DNA of 32,739 bases from JBKEDS01 sp047975545 (GTDB lineage Bacteria > Bacteroidota > Bacteroidia > Flavobacteriales > Flavobacteriaceae), in assembly GCA_047975545.1 (NCBI GenBank), contig JBKEDS010000078.1:1-32739 (forward strand), given 5' to 3'. The translations under genes and the position numbers were made by a program. Position 1 is the stretch's first letter, and every line of letters begins with the position of its first letter. A model generated the notes under the pieces. It ran no database searches. It was not told the DNA's origin and saw only the letters and a program-made list of their open reading frames with translations. Shown piece after piece: positions 1 through 6,983 of the stretch.

Positions 1-248
1 AAATGACCGAGCAAGCCGTCTATATTTATAACAACCTAAGAACGCATTTTAGCCTGGAATTAAGGAAACCTGCTGAAGTACACCTCAATCCTAACATCAA
101 TTATAAATCGTATCGAAAAAATAATGTAAATTTACCTGAACTAAAAATTTAAAAACAGACCTTAGTTCAAACTATTTTTTACCTCTTTAACGGCTAAAAA
201 ATATCTTTGAACGTAGTAAAAAAAGTCAACCTATTTCAGTATAATACA
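1..248 (+). mobile_element. 3' end of an IS3-family insertion sequence
   Basis: The window opens inside an IS3-family element: it holds the last codons of the transposase OrfB (stop at 150-152), about 95 bp of non-coding tail, and what looks like the right terminal repeat. The end is placed at 248 because IS3-family elements run 5'-TG...CA-3' and the stretch GTCAACCTATTTCAGTATA followed by ATACA ends in CA there; its reverse complement begins TGTATTATACTGAAATAGG. Directly beyond lies the remnant of an unrelated coding sequence, which supports the boundary. The left end of this copy is outside the window, so the target duplication cannot be checked. The exact end could be off by a few bases. 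Confidence 0.7.
3..152 (+). CDS. IS3-family transposase OrfB, C-terminal fragment (cut by window start)
   Basis: Frame 3 is open from the first base and ends with TAA at 150-152, giving 49 residues. The segment with YIYNNLRTHFSLELRKP followed by AEVH matches the C-terminal end of the DDE integrase core (rve domain) of IS3/IS150-type OrfB proteins, where 'YNxxRPHxSLxxxTPxxVH' is the usual form. The protein catalyses strand transfer of its element. The ATG at 3 is internal, not a start; the rest of the gene lies left of the window. Whether this copy is intact cannot be told. Confidence 0.8.
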   Translation: MTEQAVYIYNNLRTHFSLELRKPAEVHLNPNINYKSYRKNNVNLPELKI

Positions 249-343
249 TGATTAATACTGAATTTTTAACTACCGGAGCTTATATAATTTTATTCAATGA
301 TTTTAATGGACGTACCATTTCAAAAAAGGTGTTAATTGATTAA
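249..343 (+). pseudogene. C-terminal remnant of a type IX secretion (T9SS) cargo protein, cut by the IS
   Basis: Directly after the IS end the frame reads about 31 residues, containing EFLTTGAYIILFNDFNGRT and ending SKKVLID before TAA at 341-343. This is the pattern of the type A C-terminal sorting domain (Por_Secre_tail, TIGR04183: 'L.tG.Y.v.i.d.nGk...kK..i'), which directs proteins through the Bacteroidota-specific T9SS across the outer membrane. The rest of the gene is absent and in-frame stops occur at once inside the IS (TAA 242-244), so this is a 3' fragment left by IS insertion. What the passenger domain was cannot be known from this window. Confidence 0.72.
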
Positions 344-409
344 AATACATGGCAATAGCAAAGTGACTTTTAATTGCTTATTGTGTCCTAAAAACAAAAA
401 ACGGGTATT

Positions 410-574
410 ATGCTTGTAACATTACTTCTTATTGTTTTTGGCTTGGTAGGTGTTAATTTTTTGTTGCTTTTTTTAAGTTGCAACAAAACAAACCGAAAAA
501 ACAGCCTTAAAAAGCCACCTATTGTTTTACACCCAAGTATAGCACCAAAACGTTTGGCCGCCACGGGAAGCTAA
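410..574 (+). CDS. small putative membrane protein, 54 aa
   Basis: A short frame from ATG 410 to TAA 572-574. Residues 2-23 are strongly hydrophobic (MLVTLLLIVFGLVGVNFLLL) and would form one membrane helix or an uncleaved signal anchor; a Cys at 24 is followed by a basic tail and the C-terminal end KRLAATGS. The codon pattern and membrane design look genuine, and I have an impression of similar short flavobacterial proteins ending in a Leu-Ala-x-Thr-Gly-Ser tail, but I cannot confirm this and no function can be given. It converges on ung. No convincing promoter was seen upstream. Confidence 0.45.
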   Translation: MLVTLLLIVFGLVGVNFLLLFLSCNKTNRKNSLKKPPIVLHPSIAPKRLAATGS

Positions 575-624
575 CGGATCTCGTTCTGAGTTAAGAGTTT
601 CACGTTCTATTTTTATCAATTACC

Positions 625-1290
625 CTACCACTTTATTGGTGTAAGCTGTTTTGATTTAAGAAAAGCATTTGTTTTGCTAAAATGCTTATTTTCAAACCAA
701 TACCCCCGATTAGCACTTAAAGGAGAGGGATGTCCGCTGGTTAAAATAGTATGTTTTTTAAAATCGATTAACGTTGCTTTCTTTTTAGCAAAACCGCCCC
801 ATAGTAAAAACACAACATCGGTTTTATTATCGCTTATGGTTTTTATTACGGCATCGGTAAAGGTTTCCCAGCCTTTGTTTTGGTGGCTTCCCGCTTGGTG
901 CGCCCTAACGGTTAAGGTTGCGTTTAGCAATAATACGCCTTGGTTTGCCCAATGCGACAAATCGCCACTTTGGGGATAGGGCTGCCCTAAATCGGTTTCA
1001 ATTTCCTTAAAAATATTAATTAACGATGGTGGGTGCACAATTCCTTGGTTTACCGAAAAACACAACCCGTTGGCCTGTCCCGGCCCGTGATAAGGGTCCT
1101 GCCCGATAATAACAACCTTAACCGCATTAAACGGGCAGCTATCAAAAGCATTAAAAATTTTGCTCCCCGCAGGATAGCAAGTCGTGGTTTTATATTCGGA
1201 AGCCACAAAACGGGTTAATTGCTCGAAATAAGGCTTATCGAATTCGGTTTGTAAATACGGTTTCCAACTGTCGTGGATGTTTACGTTCAT
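625..1290 (-). CDS. ung: uracil-DNA glycosylase, family 1
   Basis: This 221-residue protein removes uracil from DNA, starting base-excision repair of deaminated cytosine or misincorporated dUMP. The family 1 signature is complete: the water-activating loop GQDPYHGPGQANGLCFSV (catalytic Asp65), the Pro-rich loop HPPSL (~86-90), the uracil-recognition strand VLLLNATLTV (~119-128) and the Leu intercalation loop HPSPLSANRG with catalytic His187. Length is normal for the family. The ATG at 1290 gives a standard N-terminus. It is transcribed divergently from the YfcC-type carrier and converges on the small membrane protein gene; the 74 bp between ung and the carrier must hold both promoters. Confidence 0.97.
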   Translation of the reverse strand: MNVNIHDSWKPYLQTEFDKPYFEQLTRFVASEYKTTTCYPAGSKIFNAFDSCPFNAVKVVIIGQDPYHGPGQANGLCFSVNQGIVHPPSLINIFKEIETDLGQPYPQSGDLSHWANQGVLLLNATLTVRAHQAGSHQNKGWETFTDAVIKTISDNKTDVVFLLWGGFAKKKATLIDFKKHTILTSGHPSPLSANRGYWFENKHFSKTNAFLKSKQLTPIKW

Positions 1291-1364
1291 ATTGAAATTT
1301 TAAAAAATCGTTCTAAAATAATATTATCTTTAAACTTTCTAAAATTTAATTGAACTTAACGTAT

Positions 1365-2858
1365 ATGATGAAAATAAAATTCCCTTCGGCACAATCCATA
1401 CTATTAATTATAGCGGCTTTGGTAGCCTTGCTTACATGGCTTGTTCCATCTGGGAAATTCGACACTTTGGCCTACAATAAAACCGATAATAGTTTTGTTG
1501 TAACCGGTTCCGAAAATGTTTCTGTATTACCCGCTACACAGGAAACTTTGGAAAAATTGCATATTAAAATTCCTTTGGAAAAATTTACCAATGGCGATAT
1601 TTGGAAACCCATTAGCGTACCCAATACCTACAAAAAAGTAGAATCGAGCCCACAAGGATTGGCCGCCTTTTTAAAATCGCCCATAAAGGGTATTATCGAG
1701 TCGGCCGATATTATTTTTTTGGTGCTGTTTATCGGTGGCATTATTGGCATTATGAACTATACGGGCGCTTTTGATGCCGGTATTGCATGGCTGGCCGAAG
1801 CGCTAAAAAGCAGGGAATATATTTTAATTATTCTGGTTACCACTTTAATTTCCATTGGTGGTACAACCTTTGGGCTGGCCGAGGAAACCATTGCCTTCTA
1901 CCCTATTTTAATTCCTATTTTTTTGGCGGCAAAGTACGATGCCATGGTGGCTTTGGCCAGTATTTATATTGGGTCTTCAATTGGCAGTATGTGCTCTACC
2001 ACAAATCCGTTTAGCAGTATAATAGCATCTAATGCCGCCGGTATTAACTGGACTACGGGGCTAACCGGACGTTTTATTATGTTGGGCTTGGGCACGCTTA
2101 TTTGCATTGCCTACATAATATGGTATGCGCAACGGGTAAAGAAAGACCCAACAAAATCGATTATTTACGAGCAAAAGGAACAAATTGAAAAAATGTTTGG
2201 CCATACCACCCAATCGCACCTTAAATTAAACACAAAACTAAAGCTCATGTTAACAGTATTTGCCCTGTGTTTTGTGGTTATGATTTACGGCGTATCGCAA
2301 TTAGAATGGTGGTTTACCGAAATGACCGCCGTGTTTTTTGTAGGGTCAATCGTAATCGGGTTTATTGGGCGAATTAAAGAAACTATATTTATCGACACTT
2401 TTATAAAAGGTGCGGGCGAATTATTGGGCGTAGCCATAATTATTGGTATTGCCCGGGGTATTACCGTTATTATGGACGACGGACAAATAAGCGACACCAT
2501 GCTGTATTATGCCAGTAACACTACAAACGGCATGAACAAGGGCATTTTTATAAACGCCATGCTGTTTATTTATGGGGGCTTGTCGTTTTTTATACCATCG
2601 TCGTCCGGTATGGCGGTGTTAACCATGCCTATTATGTCTCCACTTGCCGATGGCGTTGGCATTGGCCGCGAATTAATTGTAAACGCTTACCAATATGGCA
2701 TGGGACTGTTTGCCTTTATCAATCCAACCGGGCTAATTTTGGCCTCATTGGCCATTGTAAAAGTTGGCTACAACAAATGGCTTAAATTTGTAATGCCCTT
2801 GGTTGTTATTTTAACGGTATTTACCATGCTTATGCTAACGGTTTCGGTTTATTTATAA
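1365..2858 (+). CDS. YfcC-type membrane carrier (DcuC/ArcD superfamily)
   Basis: A polytopic inner-membrane protein of 497 residues, with roughly a dozen hydrophobic segments. The N-terminal FPSAQSILLIIAALVALLTW and PSGKFDTLAYN are typical of the YfcC family (PF03606, C4-dicarboxylate/amino-acid anaerobic carrier superfamily). Two Gly/Ser/Thr-rich stretches (GGTTFGLAEETIAFYPIL and SSGMAVLTMPIMSPL) resemble the paired re-entrant regions of this superfamily. The substrate is not defined by sequence; amino acids, peptides or dicarboxylates are all reported or suspected in relatives. I chose ATG 1365 (or 1368, Met-Met) rather than the in-frame TTG at 1350. The D-2-hydroxyacid dehydrogenase gene follows after 49 bp, so the two are probably cotranscribed and the carrier may import that enzyme's substrate. 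Confidence 0.85.
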   Translation: MMKIKFPSAQSILLIIAALVALLTWLVPSGKFDTLAYNKTDNSFVVTGSENVSVLPATQETLEKLHIKIPLEKFTNGDIWKPISVPNTYKKVESSPQGLAAFLKSPIKGIIESADIIFLVLFIGGIIGIMNYTGAFDAGIAWLAEALKSREYILIILVTTLISIGGTTFGLAEETIAFYPILIPIFLAAKYDAMVALASIYIGSSIGSMCSTTNPFSSIIASNAAGINWTTGLTGRFIMLGLGTLICIAYIIWYAQRVKKDPTKSIIYEQKEQIEKMFGHTTQSHLKLNTKLKLMLTVFALCFVVMIYGVSQLEWWFTEMTAVFFVGSIVIGFIGRIKETIFIDTFIKGAGELLGVAIIIGIARGITVIMDDGQISDTMLYYASNTTNGMNKGIFINAMLFIYGGLSFFIPSSSGMAVLTMPIMSPLADGVGIGRELIVNAYQYGMGLFAFINPTGLILASLAIVKVGYNKWLKFVMPLVVILTVFTMLMLTVSVYL

Positions 2859-2907
2859 GGTTAGCACGTAACTTGTTTTTTTAAAAAAAAAAGTCTAAAT
2901 CACTTCT

Positions 2908-5835
2908 ATGTTAACCACCCACTTATTGGAATTAAACAAAACGCTTGACGGTGAATTGTTTTACGATAGCTTAATAAAATCCCTTTACGCCACCGATGCC
3001 TCGGTATACCGAATGTTGCCTTTGGCAGTGGCGTATCCTAAAAATGATACCGATATAAAACGGCTTATACAATTTGCAAAAAAACATAATACCTCGCTAA
3101 TTCCAAGAACAGCAGGAACCTCATTGGCGGGGCAGTGCGTGGGAACGGGGATAGTTGTCGACGTATCGAAATACTTCACCAAAATACTCGATTTTAACGA
3201 TAAGGCACAAACCATAACCGTTCAACCGGGCGTGGTTCGCGATGTCCTGAATAATTACTTAAAGCCGTTTGGGCTGTTTTTTAGCCCAACCACATCAACA
3301 TCAAACCGCTGTATGATTGGCGGCATGGTGGGCAACAACTCGTCCGGCACAACATCGATACAATACGGCGTTACCCGTGATAAGGTTGTGGAAATGCACA
3401 CCATTTTAAGCAATGGCAATGAGGTTGTTTTTGGCGAAGTGTCGAAGGAAGAATTTAAACATAAAACAGAACAAAAAACCTTAGAAGGGCAAATTTATAA
3501 AACCCTGTACAACGAATTATCGGGAAAAGAAACACAAAACGAAATAAAAAACAACTTTCCAAAACCCGAGATACACCGACGAAACACGGGATATGCCATT
3601 GACGAACTGATAAAAACCAATGTGTTCGGTGGTTCCAAAGAAAACTTCAACATGTGCAAACTGCTTACGGGCAGCGAGGGTACATTGGCCTTTACAACCA
3701 AAATAACCTTAAAGCTGGATAAATTACCACCAGCCGAAAGCCTCATGGTGGCAGCACATTTCAGCAGTATAGAAAATTGTTTAAATAGTGTGGAAGTGGT
3801 GATGGCGCACAATTTGTACACCTGCGAAATGATGGACAAAACCATTTTGGATTGTACAAAAAACAATAGAACACAGCAGGAAAACCGCAAGTTTATTGTG
3901 GGCGACCCCAAAGCTGTATTAATGTGCGAAGTAAGGGCTAATACAAAAAACGAAGTTAATGCCCTTGCTGAAAAACTAACGCAAACCATTAAGCAATCGG
4001 GGTTAAGCTATGCCTTCCCAAAATTGGAGGGCGATGATATTAACAAGGCAAATACCTTACGAAGTGCCGGATTGGGCTTATTGGGCAATATTATAGGCGA
4101 TAAAAAATCGGCTGCCTGTATTGAAGACACAGCCGTGGCCCTACCCGATTTGGCTAATTATATTGCCGATTTTTCGGTTTTAATGAAACGCTACAACCAA
4201 GAGGCCATCTATTACGCCCACGCCGGAGCTGGCGAGCTGCACTTGCGCCCGGTACTGAACTTGAAAAAAAGCGAGGATGTTGTTCTGTTCCGAAAAATAA
4301 CCACCGATGTTGCCCATTTGGTAAAAAAATACGGGGGCTCGATGAGCGGCGAACATGGCGACGGTATTGTTCGGGGCGAATTTATCCCACTTATGATAGG
4401 CCATAAAAACTATCAATTGTTAAAACGCATAAAGGCAGCCTTCGATGCCGACAATGTTTTTAACCCAGGGAAAGTCGTTGATGCTTTCCCTATGGATAAG
4501 GCTTTGCGCTACCAGTTAGACAGAACAGAACCCGAAATACCAACACTTATGGATTTTTCGTCATCCATGGGTATTCTACGGGAAGCCGAAAAATGCAACG
4601 GTTCTGGCGATTGCCGTAAATTACCCGAGTTTGGTGGGGTTATGTGCCCCAGTTACAGAGTAACAAGAAACGAAAAAGATACCACGCGAGCGCGCGCCAA
4701 TGCCCTGCGGGAATTTTTAACCCATTCAACTAAAAAAAACAAATTTAACCATAACGAACTAAAGCAGGTTTTCGATTTGTGCCTAAGCTGTAAGGCCTGT
4801 GCCAGCGAATGCCCCAGCAGCGTAGATGTAGCCGGTTTAAAAGCTGAGTTCCAGCACCAATACCAAAAGGCAAACGGTACGCCGTTGCGCCATAAATTAT
4901 TTGCGTACAATAACACGTTGAATAAATGGGGAAGTATGGCGCCACGGATTACAAACTTTATGCTTTCCAATACATTTACGGCTTCTATTTTAAAAAAAGC
5001 AATGGGCGTGGCTAAGGAAAGGCCTTTACCGTTAATATCAAATAAAAGTTTAAATAAAGTAATTCAAAATATTAAAAATGAGCGTTTTGATAAAAAAACA
5101 ATAAAAACAGTTTATTTTTTTAATGATGAGTTTACCAACTATTTTGATACCCAAATAGGCAAAGATGCCATAGCCCTATTAACTGCTTTAAATTACAGTA
5201 TAAAATTTCTGAAACACGCCGAATCGGGTCGGGCTTTTATATCCAAAGGTTTGTTAAAACAGGCCAAAAAAGTAGCCGATAAAAACGTACAGGTTTTTAA
5301 AAAATTAATTTCAAAACAAACTCCGTTAATAGGTATAGAGCCTTCGGCTATTTTAAGTTTTAGGGACGAATATTTGAAATTGGCAGACGATAAGGTTGCT
5401 GCAAGTGAAATTGCTAAACATGTATTTTTAATCGAGGAATTTATTCAGCAGGAAATAAAACTGGGCAATATAACGTCCAATCAATTTACTACCGAAGCAA
5501 AAACCGTCAAATTCCACGGGCATTGCCACCAAAAGGCATTGGGCAGCCAATCGGCAAGTTTCGATGTTTTAAACCTGCCCAAAAACTATAGGGTAACCAT
5601 AATAGCAAGCGGTTGTTGTGGTATGGCGGGTAGTTTTGGCTACGAAAAAGAACATTATAATGTTAGTATGGCCGTGGGTGAACAATCCCTATTTCCGGCT
5701 ATTAGAAAAACTCCTGACGAAATTGTTATTTCGGCCAATGGCACCAGTTGCAGGCATCAAATAAAAGATGGCACGCAGCGCAACGCCAAGCACCCGGTAA
5801 CAATTTTAAAAGAAGCCTTGGTTAAAAGGAAATGA
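2908..5835 (+). CDS. FAD- and Fe-S-containing D-2-hydroxyacid dehydrogenase (YdiJ/GlcD-GlcF fusion type)
   Basis: A 975-residue fusion of a GlcD-like flavoprotein and a GlcF-like Fe-S protein, the layout of E. coli YdiJ (D-2-hydroxyglutarate dehydrogenase) and related D-lactate/glycolate dehydrogenases. Seen in order: FAD-binding PCMH-type domain with PRTAGTSLAGQ (66-76) and GGMVGNNSSGTTSIQYG (138-154); FAD-oxidase C-terminal domain with HAGAGELHLRP (438-448) and SGEHGDGIVRGEF (480-492); ferredoxin-like region with CNGSGDC (563-569), MCP (579-581) and CLSCKACASECP (625-636); and the CCG-type cysteine-rich domain with HGHCHQKALGS (870-880) and SGCCGMAGSFGYE (901-913). It oxidises a D-2-hydroxyacid and passes electrons to the respiratory chain, probably at the inner face of the membrane. 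The exact substrate cannot be read from sequence. A T7/A10 tract (2876-2892) lies just before the start. Confidence 0.9.
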   Translation: MLTTHLLELNKTLDGELFYDSLIKSLYATDASVYRMLPLAVAYPKNDTDIKRLIQFAKKHNTSLIPRTAGTSLAGQCVGTGIVVDVSKYFTKILDFNDKAQTITVQPGVVRDVLNNYLKPFGLFFSPTTSTSNRCMIGGMVGNNSSGTTSIQYGVTRDKVVEMHTILSNGNEVVFGEVSKEEFKHKTEQKTLEGQIYKTLYNELSGKETQNEIKNNFPKPEIHRRNTGYAIDELIKTNVFGGSKENFNMCKLLTGSEGTLAFTTKITLKLDKLPPAESLMVAAHFSSIENCLNSVEVVMAHNLYTCEMMDKTILDCTKNNRTQQENRKFIVGDPKAVLMCEVRANTKNEVNALAEKLTQTIKQSGLSYAFPKLEGDDINKANTLRSAGLGLLGNIIGDKKSAACIEDTAVALPDLANYIADFSVLMKRYNQEAIYYAHAGAGELHLRPVLNLKKSEDVVLFRKITTDVAHLVKKYGGSMSGEHGDGIVRGEFIPLMIGHKNYQLLKRIKAAFDADNVFNPGKVVDAFPMDKALRYQLDRTEPEIPTLMDFSSSMGILREAEKCNGSGDCRKLPEFGGVMCPSYRVTRNEKDTTRARANALREFLTHSTKKNKFNHNELKQVFDLCLSCKACASECPSSVDVAGLKAEFQHQYQKANGTPLRHKLFAYNNTLNKWGSMAPRITNFMLSNTFTASILKKAMGVAKERPLPLISNKSLNKVIQNIKNERFDKKTIKTVYFFNDEFTNYFDTQIGKDAIALLTALNYSIKFLKHAESGRAFISKGLLKQAKKVADKNVQVFKKLISKQTPLIGIEPSAILSFRDEYLKLADDKVAASEIAKHVFLIEEFIQQEIKLGNITSNQFTTEAKTVKFHGHCHQKALGSQSASFDVLNLPKNYRVTIIASGCCGMAGSFGYEKEHYNVSMAVGEQSLFPAIRKTPDEIVISANGTSCRHQIKDGTQRNAKHPVTILKEALVKRK

Positions 5836-5836
5836 C

Positions 5837-5860
5837 GCACCCAATGGTGCTTTAATTTTT
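5837..5860 (+). terminator. short hairpin terminator after the dehydrogenase gene
   Basis: GCACC (5837-5841), loop CAAT, GGTGC (5846-5850), then a T-rich tail TTTAATTTTT. The stem is only 5 bp but perfect and GC-rich, and it sits between the converging dehydrogenase and fur-family genes. Confidence 0.55.
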
Positions 5861-5875
5861 AAGATGAACTTATTT

Positions 5876-6250
5876 CTACGAACACGCCCTGCACGTTCCC
5901 GTTAAAATACAATTGGCGTGTTCCACCGAATAATTATCGGGAAGCGAAAGATTAACTTCAATGGGCAAACACTCTATGGTTTCGCACTTAACGCACCGAA
6001 AGTGATAATGGTGCAATGGCCGCTTGTTTTCGTTATGTTTTGCGCATAAGGCAAAATACTGCTTGCCATTTTCGGCAACAATCCTGTGCAACACCCCATC
6101 GTCGCAAAACCTATTTAAAACCCGATAAATCGTAGCCCTATCAATGCCAATAGTTATATGCTGCTCGATGGCATCTTGGCTCATGACCTTTCCTGTTTTT
6201 GTTAAAACATCCAAAACAGCTCGTTTTGTCGGGGTATTTCGTCTTTTCAT
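5876..6250 (-). CDS. Fur-family metal-responsive repressor, probably Zur-like
   Basis: This 124-residue protein has the Fur fold: a winged helix at ~10-60 with the recognition segment ATIYRVLNRFCDDGVLHRI, then a dimerisation domain carrying the metal ligands HHYHFRCVKC (His80, His81, His83, Cys86, Cys89) and a C-terminal CRAC (Cys120, Cys123). The two CxxC pairs form the structural zinc site of the family. I use ATG at 6250; the TTG one codon upstream is less likely. It is divergent from a small His-rich exported protein, a TonB receptor and His-rich surface lipoproteins, which points to zinc (Zur) rather than iron or peroxide sensing; that assignment is inference from context. A 19-bp palindrome lies 31 bp upstream of its start (6281-6299) and may serve both directions. 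Confidence 0.88.
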   Translation of the reverse strand: MKRRNTPTKRAVLDVLTKTGKVMSQDAIEQHITIGIDRATIYRVLNRFCDDGVLHRIVAENGKQYFALCAKHNENKRPLHHYHFRCVKCETIECLPIEVNLSLPDNYSVEHANCILTGTCRACS

Positions 6251-6280
6251 CAATTAATGTGAATTATTTGCAGCAATTTT

Positions 6281-6299
6281 ATTGCAATTATGTTGCAAT
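6281..6299. promoter_or_regulatory. candidate Fur/Zur operator (19-bp palindrome)
   Basis: ATTGCAATTATGTTGCAAT is a perfect 7-bp inverted repeat (ATTGCAA / TTGCAAT) around a 5-bp centre. Nineteen bp is the usual size of Fur-family boxes. It lies between the divergent repressor and metal-uptake genes and covers the -33 TTG (6293-6295) of the promoter for the uptake side, so a bound repressor would block RNA polymerase. Binding is inferred. Confidence 0.6.
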
Positions 6300-6322
6300 A
6301 GTATAAAATAATAATATATTTG
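6293..6322 (+). promoter_or_regulatory. Bacteroidota-type promoter for the metal-uptake genes
   Basis: TTG at 6293-6295, exactly 19 bp, then TATATTTG at 6315-6322: a full match to the Bacteroidota housekeeping consensus TTG-N19-TAnnTTTG. Transcription would start near 6329, leaving a leader of about 37 nt before the ATG at 6366. Confidence 0.75.
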
Positions 6323-6365
6323 CCAAATATTATAATGTCGATTGATTTTAGTAGGTTTGCAATTA

Positions 6366-6674
6366 ATGAAAAACAACCGTTTAAAAAATAGCATTGCTTG
6401 TTTATTTCTTGTCCTTTTCGTTTCGATGAAATTGACAAGCCTGCACGCCCTTACCCACGACCACGATTTGGATCATCCCATCCATTGCTTGGTTTGCGAC
6501 CATGCTATTGTAAACGACCAACTTACGCCGATTTTCCCTAACTCGGCCGGAAATTTTGAGTTTACCGAACCAATTGTCTTTTTCGATAATAAAATAGTTA
6601 CGGAATACCTTTTCGGTTTTTATGCCAGGGGCATTCACCCCCATCTTTTCTCCAGGCCGCCCCCAATTTCATAA
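6366..6674 (+). CDS. small exported His/Cys-motif protein of the metal locus
   Basis: A 102-residue protein starting at ATG 6366 (an in-frame TTG lies 8 codons upstream, at 6342, inside the promoter leader). Residues ~10-28 form a hydrophobic signal or membrane segment; directly after comes HALTHDHDLDHPIHCLVCDH, with six His, two Cys in a CxxC and several Asp in 20 residues, a plausible metal-binding patch facing the periplasm. The C-terminus ends LFSRPPPIS. I recall similar short flavobacterial proteins next to metal-related TonB receptors, but no named family can be given. It is the first gene after the operator-controlled promoter and precedes the TonB receptor by 309 bp. It could be a periplasmic metal chaperone or sensor; this is inference. 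Confidence 0.75.
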   Translation: MKNNRLKNSIACLFLVLFVSMKLTSLHALTHDHDLDHPIHCLVCDHAIVNDQLTPIFPNSAGNFEFTEPIVFFDNKIVTEYLFGFYARGIHPHLFSRPPPIS

Positions 6675-6983
6675 GCCATCACTTTTTATTTTATTTGCAG
6701 CAACCAACACATTTCGTTATGGTTTAAACCGAGCGAAGGCGGTTGTGTTTTTAAACAATCCTATAGTCAAATAAATATATTTTGTCATAAATAAAAAAGA
6801 GGTTTCCAATTAACGAAAATGTTTATTTGCTCCTCTTAACATCGAATGCTCAACGTGACAACCGATAGAAATTGTATGACATTTTAATACTTTTACTATA
6901 TAAGCCAAACTGTACGCTGTTTAAAATAATATTCAACAAAAAGCCTTCCCCAAGGCGCATTGGTAACTTTACACCCATTTTTA
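6675..6983 (+). other. 309-bp non-coding leader before the TonB receptor
   Basis: No convincing gene is seen. There are modest secondary-structure elements: AACCG...CGGTT near 6727-6744 followed by T-rich sequence, AAGAGG (6797) pairing with CCTCTT (6832) across ~30 nt, and a compact hairpin GCCTT-CCCC-AAGGC at 6943-6956 about 27 nt before the receptor ATG. No exact TTG-N19-TAnnTTTG promoter was found, so the receptor may be read from the promoter at 6293, with this stretch acting as a structured spacer that lowers or regulates receptor expression. Confidence 0.4.

Noticed and set aside
3495..3989. 164-codon minus-strand frame inside the dehydrogenase gene
   Set aside because: It lies wholly opposite a well-supported conserved coding sequence, has no recognisable domain and no start context. 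The same applies to other antisense frames, such as 7214-7585, 16528-16983 and 22443-22832 (the last on the plus strand).
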